From: Tissierellales bacterium
Lineage (GTDB): Bacteria > Bacillota > Clostridia > Tissierellales > Sedimentibacteraceae
Length of the DNA: 64,000 nucleotides
Assembly (NCBI GenBank): GCA_018433765.1
Contig: JAHDQO010000004.1
Location: forward strand, 186,001-250,000
Direction of reading: 5' to 3'
The stretch's first letter is position 1; each line of letters begins with the position of its first letter. Shown in pieces: positions 17,739-26,558 of this stretch. The position numbers and the translations under genes were made by a program. Below the pieces are notes generated by a model. It was given only the letters and a program-made list of their open reading frames with translations. It had not been told where the DNA came from and did no database searches.

Positions 17739-19799
17739 ATGAAAAAAATAGCAGTTATAGCTAGTGAAAAAGAATATGCAGAATATTTAAAGGGTAATCT
17801 TGATAAGTATTTTAAGAAATATGCACAAATTAATACTTATAGTATAGAAGATATAGATACAATAGATTATATTAGAGAAAAATTTGTCATAATTTCATCT
17901 TTTACGATTTTTCGAAAAGTAAAAACTAAAATAACAGAACATTCTGAATTAATAATTGCAAGCTTAACATTGAGTATTGATGGTGTTGAGAAGTTAAATA
18001 AGCTTCCTAAACATACTAAGGCTCTGCTAGTCAATATAGATTATAGATTGTGTATGTTAGTAATAACTACACTTTATAAGTTAGGTTTTAGAGATTTAGA
18101 GCTTGTGCCTTATTATAAAGGTATAACTGAATATGATAAATCTATTACAATTGCTATTACACCTGATGAAAAGCATTTAGTTCCTAAAGAAATAAAAAGA
18201 GTTATTAACATTGGACAAAGAGTAATTGATTTAAACTGTATAATTGAAATAGCTGATAAATTAGGAGTTAAAAATATATTAGATAATGAAGAAGCTTTAA
18301 AATCAGTTAAAAAGATAGTACCATCTAATCTTGGAATAGAAAGAATGCTTGGAGAAAAAGAAGATTTAACTGAAAAAATTAACGCATTAGTTCGTATGAT
18401 GGAGCAGGGGATAATAATTACTGATTTAGCTGGCAAAATATATTTAAGCAATAATAAAGCTAACAAACTACTAAAAAGCAGATCTGATATAATAAAAGGA
18501 TTTAATATCTCAGAGATAATTCCTGAAATAAATATAATAGAAACTAGTTTGAAGAATAATGAATTAATTAATATAAATGGAAATAATTTAATAGTAACAA
18601 TTACACCTATTATAACTAATAATGAAATTAGCGGTAGTATTATTACAATTGATAACTTTAAAGATATCGAGAAAAGGCAGCATAATATAAGAACTAAGAT
18701 AATAGGTAGAGGACATAATGCAGAATATAAATTTGATGATATTATTGGTGAAAGTAAAATTATTAGAGAAACAAAAGATATAGCTAAAAGAATGGCTAGT
18801 TCAGATTCTTCTGTTTTGATATTTGGTGAAAGTGGAACAGGAAAAGAACTATTTGCTCAATCTATACATAATTCATCTCCTAGAAGAAATTATCACTTTG
18901 TTGCTATAAATTGTTCTGCTTTACCTGAAAGTTTATTGGAAAGTGAGCTGTTTGGATATGAAGAAGGTGCATTTTCTGGAGCAAAAAAAGGTGGAAAAAT
19001 AGGATTGTTTGAGCTTACGCATAAGGGAACACTATTTTTAGATGAAATTGGAGAAATGCCTCTAAGCTTACAATCTAAATTATTAAGAGTAATAGAAGAG
19101 AAAAAAATTATGAAAATTGGTGACAAAGATTTAATAGATATAGATGTGAGGATAATAGCGGCCACAAATAGAAATTTGATAGAGATGATAAAAAAAGGTG
19201 ATTTTAGAAAGGATTTATATTACAGATTAAATGTACTGCCTTTAAGAATTCCAAATCTTAGAGATAGAAAAGAGGATATACTTATAATAGCAGATTATTT
19301 TAATATGAAAATGAATAATAAATTCACTTTTTCTGAAGGTGGAGTTAAAAAAATACTCAACCATAACTGGCCTGGTAATATAAGAGAGTTAAGAAATATA
19401 ATTGAATACTTAACTAACTTAAACAAAAAAATAGTTGAACAACAGGATATACCTATTAGTAATAAGAATAACATGTCAATTTCAATTCCTTTGAAAAAAA
19501 CAGATAATGAAATGATAAATAAATTTATAATAAATGAAGGAAGAAAACTTAATTTATACAGTTTTATACTTACTGAAATGGAGAAAAGCTTTAAAAGAAG
19601 AGATAATATTGGTAGGACTAAGTTAACTAAAATCGCTAAAGAAAATGATTTATTTATTACAGAACAAGAAATTAGAAACGGAATGAATAAACTAAACAGC
19701 TACGGTTTTATTATTTCTGGCAGAGGAAGAAAAGGAAGTATAATTACGGATTTAGGATTAGAAGCTAGGAAAAAGATAATAGGGTTATTAGGTGAATAA
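17739..19799 (+). CDS. Sigma-54-dependent activator with a non-Fis C-terminal domain
   Basis: 686 residues. The N-terminal domain (1-200, starting MKKIAVIASEKEYAEYLKG) resembles a PrpR-like or periplasmic-binding-like sensor. A PAS domain (about 213-310) and an AAA+ domain follow, with GESGTGKE (363-370) and the sigma-54 contact loop as GAFSGA (410-415) in place of GAFTGA. The tail (about 590-686) is not a Fis helix-turn-helix. It reads like a winged helix (TKLTKIAKENDLFITEQEIR, then SYGFIISGRGRKGSII). The gene lies directly before an ABC transporter with a -24/-12 promoter, which is the inferred target. Confidence 0.83.
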   Translation: MKKIAVIASEKEYAEYLKGNLDKYFKKYAQINTYSIEDIDTIDYIREKFVIISSFTIFRKVKTKITEHSELIIASLTLSIDGVEKLNKLPKHTKALLVNIDYRLCMLVITTLYKLGFRDLELVPYYKGITEYDKSITIAITPDEKHLVPKEIKRVINIGQRVIDLNCIIEIADKLGVKNILDNEEALKSVKKIVPSNLGIERMLGEKEDLTEKINALVRMMEQGIIITDLAGKIYLSNNKANKLLKSRSDIIKGFNISEIIPEINIIETSLKNNELININGNNLIVTITPIITNNEISGSIITIDNFKDIEKRQHNIRTKIIGRGHNAEYKFDDIIGESKIIRETKDIAKRMASSDSSVLIFGESGTGKELFAQSIHNSSPRRNYHFVAINCSALPESLLESELFGYEEGAFSGAKKGGKIGLFELTHKGTLFLDEIGEMPLSLQSKLLRVIEEKKIMKIGDKDLIDIDVRIIAATNRNLIEMIKKGDFRKDLYYRLNVLPLRIPNLRDRKEDILIIADYFNMKMNNKFTFSEGGVKKILNHNWPGNIRELRNIIEYLTNLNKKIVEQQDIPISNKNNMSISIPLKKTDNEMINKFIINEGRKLNLYSFILTEMEKSFKRRDNIGRTKLTKIAKENDLFITEQEIRNGMNKLNSYGFIISGRGRKGSIITDLGLEARKKIIGLLGE

Positions 19800-19826
19800 A
19801 ACTCCTATAAACCCTATTGCTTTTTT
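19778..19826 (+). terminator. Terminator overlapping the end of the activator gene
   Basis: AATAGGGTT (19778-19786) pairs with AACCCTATT (19810-19818), with inner pairing of TAGGTG/CTCCTA type, and is followed by T6. It isolates the activator from the transporter promoter. Confidence 0.7.
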
Positions 19827-19876
19827 ATAATTAAATTTAATTTATTGAAAATACTATGTTTATAGTATTTTTTTTA

Positions 19877-19894
19877 TTGGTACGATAATTGCTT
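19877..19894 (+). promoter_or_regulatory. Sigma-54 (-24/-12) promoter of the ABC transporter
   Basis: TTGGTACGATAATTGCTT. GG (19879-19880) and GC (19891-19892) are 10 bases apart. It lies between the sigma-54 activator gene and the solute-binding protein gene. Confidence 0.8.
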
Positions 19895-19935
19895 TAAAGT
19901 TAACAGATCGAAATATTATAAGAGGAGGGTTTTAA

Positions 19936-20751
19936 ATGAAGAAATTTAAAAAGAGTTTTATTTTAGTATTAGTATTGGTTATGTTATCAGCATTAATTGC
20001 GGGTTGTACACAGGACAATAAACCAAATGAAGAGCCAAGTGAGGGCACTAAGCCACTTGAAGGTAAGCATCTTAGATATGCTATTAATGCAACATTTCCA
20101 CCGTTTGAGTCAGTTGAAATAGTAAATGGAAAATCAAATTTTATAGGTATGGATTTAGAACTAGTAGATTACTTAGCTGAAAAATTGGGCTTTACTTATG
20201 AAATTACTGATATGGCATTTGCGGGGTTAGTCGGAGCAATACAAAGTGACAGAGCTGATTTTGTATGTTCTGGAATATCGCCAACTGAAGAAAGACTTAA
20301 AAATGTTGACTTTTCAGTATCATATTATTATCCGGGAATTGCTGTTGTAAGCAAAAAGGATGAGCCTTTAACTAATTTAGAAGAATTAACAGGTAAAAAA
20401 ATCGTTGTAGGATTTGGAACTACTTATGAAATGTGGGCTAAAGAATATATTAAAGATGCTGATGTTCTAGCAATAGATGGTACTCCAGCTGTAATTCAAG
20501 AACTTAAGAATTCAAGAGGTGACGCAGCTATATTAGATGCTAATCAAGCAGCAGAATTTGTTAAGCAGAATCCAGATTTACAGTTTGATGTTTTAGAATA
20601 TGATAAAAGTAGAGAAAATAGTTTTGCAATTGCTTTTCCTAAAGATTCCGAATTAACGGAAATCTTTAACGTTGAGTTGAACAAAATGCTTGAAAATGGA
20701 GAAATGGATAAACTTATTGTTAAATGGTGTGGAGAAGAATTTGCAAAGTAA
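19936..20751 (+). CDS. Amino-acid-type ABC transporter, solute-binding lipoprotein
   Basis: 271 residues. A lipoprotein signal peptide ends in LSALIAGC, so it is predicted to be anchored outside the membrane. The mature part is a family 3 solute-binding protein (LRYAINATFPPFE, GMDLELVDYLAEKLG, SGISPTEERLKNVDFS). Family members bind polar amino acids and related zwitterions; the ligand cannot be read from the sequence. It is followed by matching permease and ATPase genes and preceded by a sigma-54 promoter. Confidence 0.93.
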   Translation: MKKFKKSFILVLVLVMLSALIAGCTQDNKPNEEPSEGTKPLEGKHLRYAINATFPPFESVEIVNGKSNFIGMDLELVDYLAEKLGFTYEITDMAFAGLVGAIQSDRADFVCSGISPTEERLKNVDFSVSYYYPGIAVVSKKDEPLTNLEELTGKKIVVGFGTTYEMWAKEYIKDADVLAIDGTPAVIQELKNSRGDAAILDANQAAEFVKQNPDLQFDVLEYDKSRENSFAIAFPKDSELTEIFNVELNKMLENGEMDKLIVKWCGEEFAK

Positions 20752-20814
20752 GTATTAAAGGATGTAAATTTCTGTTCTTGTAATTTTAAGCAAAATGAAA
20801 GGAAATGATATATT

Positions 20815-21474
20815 ATGATACTGGATTTTAAAACTGTAGCAAAGTATATACCTTTAATAATTAACGGAATATGGGTTACTTTGCTGTTCACATTTTTTTC
20901 TATGATTGCTGGCTTTGTTTTGGGTACATTATTGACTTTAATAAAAGTATCAGGTAAAAAAATACCCGTTGTTTTAGCTAATGTATATACATCAATTTTT
21001 AGAGGTACTCCACTTTTAGTTCAATTATTTCTTATATATTATGCAACACCACAGGTTACAGGCTACAGTATTACTGCTTTACAAGCGGCGGTATTAACTT
21101 TTGGACTTAATGCAGCTGCATATATTTCAGAAATTATGAGAGGCGGAATCATGTCAGTTGATAAAGGACAAAGAGAGGCAGCAATGTCTCTTGGCGTTCC
21201 TTATAAACTGATGATGTCTAAAATAGTTTTTCCTCAAGCCTTAAGAATGATTCTACCTTCTTTAGTTAATGAAGCTATCGGACTATTAAAATCATCTTCA
21301 TTAGTAGCAATGATTGGTGTTACAGATGTTATGAGAGGTGCACAAATGATACAAAATATAACTTACAGAGCTTTTGAACCATATTTATTAGCTGCAGCAA
21401 CATACTATGTACTTGTTATGATTTTAACGTTATTTGCTAATAGGCTGGAGAGGAGAGTGAGGAGAAGTGATTAA
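20815..21474 (+). CDS. Amino-acid-type ABC transporter permease
   Basis: 219 residues of the HisM/GlnP family. Membrane segments begin at ING-IWVTLLFTFFSMIAG. The EAA loop is visible as EAAMSLGVPYKLMMSKIVFPQA, with the usual RGTPLLVQLFLIYY segment before it. One permease gene suggests a homodimer. It overlaps the ATPase gene by 8 bases. Confidence 0.93.
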   Translation: MILDFKTVAKYIPLIINGIWVTLLFTFFSMIAGFVLGTLLTLIKVSGKKIPVVLANVYTSIFRGTPLLVQLFLIYYATPQVTGYSITALQAAVLTFGLNAAAYISEIMRGGIMSVDKGQREAAMSLGVPYKLMMSKIVFPQALRMILPSLVNEAIGLLKSSSLVAMIGVTDVMRGAQMIQNITYRAFEPYLLAAATYYVLVMILTLFANRLERRVRRSD

Positions 21475-22189
21475 AGTTGAGAATTTATATAAAAATTTTG
21501 GTAAATTGGAAGTTCTAAAAGAAATAAATCTAAACATTTCTAAAGGAGAAGTAGTTTCAATTATTGGACCATCAGGTTCCGGTAAATCAACATTGCTGAG
21601 ATGTCTTAACTTACTCGAAACACCTTCAAAGGGTAAAATTTTCATTAAAGATGAAGAAATCACTAAACCCAATATTGATATTATGAAAATTCGTCAAAAT
21701 GTGGGCATGGTATTTCAGCATTTCAATCTTTTCCCTCATATGACGGTAATAGATAATATGACTTTTGCTCCTGTTAGAGTAAAGAAAATGAAGTATGAAG
21801 ATGCTTATGAGAAGTCAATGAAGTTATTAGAGCAAGTTGGACTAAAAGAAAAGGAAAATGTATTTCCAGGGAAATTATCAGGTGGACAAAAACAGCGTGT
21901 AGCTATAGCAAGAGCATTAGCAATGGAACCTGAAATTATGTTATTTGACGAGCCTACTTCAGCTCTTGATCCTGAGATGATTAAAGAAGTGCTTATGGTT
22001 ATACAGGATTTGGCACAAACAGGTATTACTATGGCACTTGTTACACATGAAATGGGCTTTGCAAGGAATGTATGTGATAGGATATGTTTTTTAGACGGCG
22101 GATATATTATTGAAGATACTATTCCAGAAAAATTCTTTAATAATCCTAAATCTGATAGAGCTAAAGAGTTTCTTGATAAAGTCTTATAA
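21467..22189 (+). CDS. Amino-acid-type ABC transporter ATPase
   Basis: 240 residues from a GTG start inside the end of the permease gene. Walker A GPSGSGKST, the Q-loop VFQHFNLFPHM, signature LSGGQKQRVAIARAL, Walker B IMLFDEPTSALDP and the switch histidine VTHEMGFA are all intact. It is a GlnQ/HisP-type subunit completing the importer. Confidence 0.95.
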   Translation: MIKVENLYKNFGKLEVLKEINLNISKGEVVSIIGPSGSGKSTLLRCLNLLETPSKGKIFIKDEEITKPNIDIMKIRQNVGMVFQHFNLFPHMTVIDNMTFAPVRVKKMKYEDAYEKSMKLLEQVGLKEKENVFPGKLSGGQKQRVAIARALAMEPEIMLFDEPTSALDPEMIKEVLMVIQDLAQTGITMALVTHEMGFARNVCDRICFLDGGYIIEDTIPEKFFNNPKSDRAKEFLDKVL

Positions 22190-22190
22190 T

Positions 22191-22448
22191 AAGATAAAAG
22201 TGAAAAGTGAAAAGTGTAAAATTATGGTAGTTTTACTAACGTAAAACTGAAATAGATAAAAGATAAAAGTGAAAAGTGTAAAGTGAAGCAATCTGTGTAA
22301 GTAATTCTCACTAAATAATAGATTTAGGTTCACTTCTTATACTTAAGTTATGGCGACTTTACTTACGTAAAGTATTTAAAATAAAAAAATTTTCGTAAGA
22401 AAATTAACCATTAACTTTTAGTTTTTAACTTTTAACTATTAACTCAAT
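22191..22448. repeat. Palindromic repeat block with two hairpin cores
   Basis: Cores GTTTTACTAACGTAAAAC (22230-22247) and ACTTTACTTACGTAAAGT (22356-22373) are embedded in AAAAGTGAAAAGTG words on the left and inverted TTTTTAACTTTTAAC words on the right. The block separates the ABC transporter from the first deacetylase gene. Confidence 0.7.
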
Positions 22449-22465
22449 ATATAAAGGAGTATTTT

Positions 22466-23308
22466 ATGAGTAAAGATTTTGGTTGGCCTAATAGTAGTAA
22501 ATGTGCTGTTATGATGAGTTTTGATATTGATGGTGAAACTACTTGGTCTAATGGTAATAAGGGTTATGAAAATGGGGAGTATTATTTAAAATCATTATCG
22601 ATAGGCAGGTATGGTCCAAAAAGATGTGTTAAAAATATCTTAGAACTTCTGGATAAAAATAATATAAAGGCTACATTTTTTGCTCCTAGTTGGATTGTAG
22701 AAAAAAATCCTGAATTAATTAAAGAAATTGCATTAAATGGGCATGAAATAGGTCATCATGGATATAAGCATGAAAGATTTTATGACAAAACATATGAGGA
22801 ACAAGTAGAGATTATAGATAAATCTCAAGAAATTTTTGAAAGAGTTATTGGAAAAAAGGCAACAGGGTTTAGAACTCCTTCTGGAGACTGGGCAGAGTTT
22901 ACTACAAAACTTCTTATAGATAAAGGATTCAAGTATTCTAGTTCTATGAGAGGTTCAGATTCTCCATATAAAACTGTTATAGACGGAAAAGAAACAGACT
23001 TTATAGAAATTCCTACTAAATGGGAATTGGATGATTATGTACAAATGGCATATAATCTATTTCCTGCAGAACCAGTTGGACAGAGCAGAATATCAGGGTA
23101 TGATAGTGTTTTTGAAAATTTTAAATGGGAATTCGAGGGTTATTATGAGTTTGGGTTGTGTATTTCATACATGTTTCATCCTCAAGTAATAGGAACTCCC
23201 GGAAGACTCATTTTATTGGATAAGTTAATAAATGAAATCAAATCTCGTGGTGATGTTTGGTTTGCTACTGGTAGTCAGATATCAGATTGGGTAAGGCATA
23301 ATGTTTAG
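22466..23308 (+). CDS. Polysaccharide deacetylase/allantoinase-fold hydrolase
   Basis: 280 residues of the NodB/PuuE-like fold. Catalytic positions look intact: acidic motif MSFDIDGET (about 17-25), metal-binding GHEIGHHGYKHE, the Arg motif TGFRTPSGDW, and a C-terminal histidine in SYMFHPQVIGTPGR. The FDIDGE form and the HPQ-GTPGR end are nearer to the cytosolic amidase/cyclic-ureide branch (PuuE allantoinase, cyclic imide hydrolases) than to chitin deacetylases, and there is no signal peptide. With a hydantoin-racemase-like gene nearby I infer ring-opening or deacylation of an imported compound. The substrate is unknown. Confidence 0.75.
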   Translation: MSKDFGWPNSSKCAVMMSFDIDGETTWSNGNKGYENGEYYLKSLSIGRYGPKRCVKNILELLDKNNIKATFFAPSWIVEKNPELIKEIALNGHEIGHHGYKHERFYDKTYEEQVEIIDKSQEIFERVIGKKATGFRTPSGDWAEFTTKLLIDKGFKYSSSMRGSDSPYKTVIDGKETDFIEIPTKWELDDYVQMAYNLFPAEPVGQSRISGYDSVFENFKWEFEGYYEFGLCISYMFHPQVIGTPGRLILLDKLINEIKSRGDVWFATGSQISDWVRHNV

Positions 23309-23333
23309 TTATGATTTGGTAGGAGGTTAATCT

Positions 23334-24164
23334 GTGAAAAACTTTAAATGGAAAAACAATAAGAAATGTGCAGTTGCTATAACTGTTAATCTAAATGGAG
23401 AATATTTTTGGCTGAGTATGTTTCCTGATAGTAAAAATAAACCTAAAACATTATCATTAGGAACCTTTGGAATTAATGTTGGTTTAGAAAGAGTGCTTAA
23501 TGTTTTTGATGAGTATGATATCAAATCTACTTTTTTCATACCAGCAGTTGTTGCTGAAAAATATGAAAATAAAGTTATTGATATATTTAAAAGAGGGCAT
23601 GAAATTGCAAATCATGGGTATGCTCATGAAAATTTAGCATTATTAACTAAACAAGAACAGAAAGATATTTTGATTAAATCGAACAATGTTATTAAAAATT
23701 TAACCGGCAGTTTTCCAATTGGATTTAGAGCACCTGAAGGAGAAATGACTAAAGAAACATTTGATTTATTAGAAGAAGTAGGTTTTTTATATGATAGTTC
23801 ATTGATGGATGATAATAGACCTTATTGTATGAATATAGATGATAAACTGTACGATATAGTTCAATTACCTATACAATGGCAGATGTACGATTTGCCTTAT
23901 TTTGCCTTTAATTACAGTCCTGCGTTTCCTGCTGGTCAGGGAAGAATTGCACCATATACCGATGTACTAAATAACTGGATACACGAATATGAAGGATATA
24001 AAAATAAGGGATTAGCCTATATATTACAAATAGATCCTCAGACTATGGGTACGCCGGGAAGAATATTGATATTAAAAAAACTTATAGATTATATCATTAA
24101 ATCAAATGATGCATGGATATGTACATGTGAAGAAATGTACAGTCACTATAAAAATTATGTTTAA
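23334..24164 (+). CDS. Deacetylase-fold paralogue lacking catalytic residues
   Basis: 276 residues, a tandem paralogue of the preceding gene, starting with GTG 25 bases after it. The metal-site regions GHEIANHGYAHE and IGFRAPEGEM are kept. However, the acidic motif FDIDGE is replaced by VNLNGE (both Asp to Asn), and the C-terminal His of FHPQ is replaced by Asp (QIDPQTMGTPGR). It is therefore probably inactive or chemically altered, perhaps a partner subunit of the intact paralogue. Both were presumably retained together because the reading frame and the fold are undamaged. Confidence 0.7.
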   Translation: MKNFKWKNNKKCAVAITVNLNGEYFWLSMFPDSKNKPKTLSLGTFGINVGLERVLNVFDEYDIKSTFFIPAVVAEKYENKVIDIFKRGHEIANHGYAHENLALLTKQEQKDILIKSNNVIKNLTGSFPIGFRAPEGEMTKETFDLLEEVGFLYDSSLMDDNRPYCMNIDDKLYDIVQLPIQWQMYDLPYFAFNYSPAFPAGQGRIAPYTDVLNNWIHEYEGYKNKGLAYILQIDPQTMGTPGRILILKKLIDYIIKSNDAWICTCEEMYSHYKNYV

Positions 24165-24183
24165 TAAAAAATAGGAGTATATT

Positions 24184-24924
24184 GTGAAAATAAAAATAAT
24201 TAATCCTGACTATGGTATGACTAAAGAACAAATTTTAAAAAGAGTTGAAATTTTAAGCAGTATAACTAGGAAAGATACTTTTTTATCAATGGAATGTTTA
24301 AAAGATTCAATAGTTACAATTGATTCTATGCTTGATGTATCTTTAGCTTCTCCTGAAATTATAAAGATGGCTGTTAATGCTGAAAAAGAAGGTTATGATG
24401 CTGTAGTATTATATTGCTTTAGTGATCCTGCAATAGCTGCTTGTAGAGAAGTACTAAGCATACCTGTAATTGGAGCAGGTCAAGCATCTATACTAACTGC
24501 TTGTGGATTAGGGTATAATTTTTCATTAATAGTAACTGAGGAAACAAGAATACCAGAAAAAAAGAATTTTGTTAGTTCTTTAGGTATTAATCCAAATAAA
24601 CTTGCTTCAATACAGAGTATAGAGTTATCATATGAAGAAATGGAAAAAGATAAAGAAAAAACTTTATCTACTTTAGCAAAAGCTGCTAATAAATGTATTT
24701 GTGAAGATAATGCAGAAGTTATTGTTTTAGGGTGTTTAAGTTTTTTAGGTATTGGTAAAAGACTTTCAGATAAGATAAATATTCCTGTGATAGACCCAGC
24801 TTTTATTGCTGTCAGTACTGCTGAACTATATGTATTGCATAATCTATCACATAGTAAAAAATCATATCCCTATCCAATTGCTGGAACTAGAATATCTTCA
24901 AAAAATAATATTATTATTAATTAA
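24184..24924 (+). CDS. Aspartate/glutamate/hydantoin racemase family protein
   Basis: 246 residues from GTG. It has the N-terminal INPDYGMTKEQIL pattern of hydantoin/allantoin racemases and the two active-site cysteines, in LYCFSDPAIAACRE and VIVLGCLSFLG, each in the usual context. Members invert stereocentres of hydantoins, allantoin or acidic amino acids without PLP. It lies 19 bases after the second deacetylase paralogue and 38 bases before the ArgH-family gene, so the group is probably one transcript. Confidence 0.8.
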   Translation: MKIKIINPDYGMTKEQILKRVEILSSITRKDTFLSMECLKDSIVTIDSMLDVSLASPEIIKMAVNAEKEGYDAVVLYCFSDPAIAACREVLSIPVIGAGQASILTACGLGYNFSLIVTEETRIPEKKNFVSSLGINPNKLASIQSIELSYEEMEKDKEKTLSTLAKAANKCICEDNAEVIVLGCLSFLGIGKRLSDKINIPVIDPAFIAVSTAELYVLHNLSHSKKSYPYPIAGTRISSKNNIIIN

Positions 24925-24961
24925 AGTTTAAACAATGTAAGATACGAAAGGAGTTTGTGAC

Positions 24962-26356
24962 ATGAAAAATCTTTGGAGTGGAAGATTTACAAAAGGTATG
25001 GACAAATTTGTTGAGAAATATAATGCTTCAATAGAATTTGACAAAATATTATATGAGTATGATATAGACGGCAGTATTGCTCATGTAACTATGCTTGCTA
25101 ATCAAAATATAGTTATAGATGAAGAAAAAGATTTAATAATTAAAGGACTTGAAAAAATAAAAGAAAGAATGAATAATAATGAAATAGAGTTCAATACTGC
25201 TGATGAAGATATACACATGACAGTAGAAAAACTTCTGATTAAAGAAATAGGAGATGTAGGAAAGAAACTTCATACAGCTAGAAGTAGAAATGACCAGAAT
25301 GTATTAGATGAAAAACTTTATCTAAAAGATAAAACTTTAGAAACGATAGGAAACCTAATAGATTTAGCAGAAGTTTTATTGAAAAAAGCTGATGAAGAAA
25401 TAGAAACAATAATGCCTGGATTCACGCATTTACAGCATGCACAACCTGTAACAGCAGGGTTTTATTATATGGCTTATTTTCAAAAATTTAGAAGAGATAT
25501 TGAAAGATATGTATCTTCATTTGAAAGACTAGATTATAATCCATTAGGTGCTTGTGCTTTAGCAGGTACAACATTACCTATAGACAGGCATATTACTAAA
25601 GAATTGTTGGGATTTGCAAATGTTACAGAAAATGCTATGGATACTGTTAGTGATAGAGACTTTATTTTAGAATATATATTTAATGCTTCATTATGTATGA
25701 CGCATTTGAGCAGATTTGCTGAAGAATTTATTATACAAAATTCACAAGAATATGCATTTATAGACATAGATGACAGCTTTTGTACAGGGAGCAGTATAAT
25801 GCCTCAAAAGAAAAATCCTGATATAGCAGAGCTTGTAAGGGGAAAATCAGGTAGGGTTTATGGAAGTTTAATAACATTATTAACAGTTATGAAAGGAACA
25901 CCATTATCTTTTAACAAGGATTTTCAAGAAGATAAAGAAGCATTATTTGATTGTGTAAATACATTAAATGCAAGTATATATATATTTGCAAGGATGCTGG
26001 AAAAAACTAAAATTAATAAAGAAAATGTTGCGAATCAATTAAAAAAAGGATTTATAAATTCAACAGATATTGCAGAGTATTTTGTTCAAAAAGGTATGCC
26101 TTTTAGGGAGGCACATGAAGTAGTTGGAAATATGGTTAAGTACTGCGAAATTAATAATAAAAATGTTGAAGAGCTTAATGAAAAAGATATAAAAGCATTG
26201 GGAATTGTCATGGATGTAAAAGATATAAAGTTATTTGAATATAGTAAATGTGTAGAGAATAGAAAGTCCTTTGGCGGAACTTCACCTATTGATGTAAGAA
26301 GACAAATAGATGTCGGAATTAATTTTATTAACAATTCGAAGAAAGGTATGAGGTAA
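24962..26356 (+). CDS. argH: Argininosuccinate lyase family enzyme
   Basis: 464 residues, full length for ArgH. Signature segments are LWSGRFTKGMDK at the start, TARSRNDQ, FTHLQHAQPVTAG and the flexible catalytic loop GSSIMPQKKNPD. The family eliminates fumarate from succinyl adducts: argininosuccinate in ArgH itself, other N-succinyl compounds in EDDS-lyase-type relatives. No argG, argF or other arginine genes are present. It lies instead in a row with a transporter, a racemase, fumarase and malic enzyme. Normal ArgH is the default call; a catabolic fumarate-releasing lyase is a serious alternative. Confidence 0.8.
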   Translation: MKNLWSGRFTKGMDKFVEKYNASIEFDKILYEYDIDGSIAHVTMLANQNIVIDEEKDLIIKGLEKIKERMNNNEIEFNTADEDIHMTVEKLLIKEIGDVGKKLHTARSRNDQNVLDEKLYLKDKTLETIGNLIDLAEVLLKKADEEIETIMPGFTHLQHAQPVTAGFYYMAYFQKFRRDIERYVSSFERLDYNPLGACALAGTTLPIDRHITKELLGFANVTENAMDTVSDRDFILEYIFNASLCMTHLSRFAEEFIIQNSQEYAFIDIDDSFCTGSSIMPQKKNPDIAELVRGKSGRVYGSLITLLTVMKGTPLSFNKDFQEDKEALFDCVNTLNASIYIFARMLEKTKINKENVANQLKKGFINSTDIAEYFVQKGMPFREAHEVVGNMVKYCEINNKNVEELNEKDIKALGIVMDVKDIKLFEYSKCVENRKSFGGTSPIDVRRQIDVGINFINNSKKGMR

Positions 26357-26370
26357 GAGTAATACTACCT

Positions 26371-26455
26371 CAGGCTTATGAGAAACTGGAATTTAGTTGT
26401 TATTGCCTCAATCACGAATGATTAGGAGTAAGAGTTTCTCATAAGCCTGTCTTTA
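26371..26455 (+). terminator. Long hairpin after the lyase gene
   Basis: CAGGCTTATGAGAAACT (26371-26387) and its exact complement (26433-26449) form a 17-bp stem with a 45-base loop, then CTTTATTT. It could act as a terminator, but the loop is unusually long, so a structured small RNA or a miniature element is also possible. Confidence 0.5.
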
Positions 26456-26558
26456 TTTAAGTAAGAATTCAAATCACTTTATTTATGAACAACAATACAG
26501 TATAATAATATTATTATCACATAACAAAATAGTATATATTAATTTAAAAGAGGTAAAT

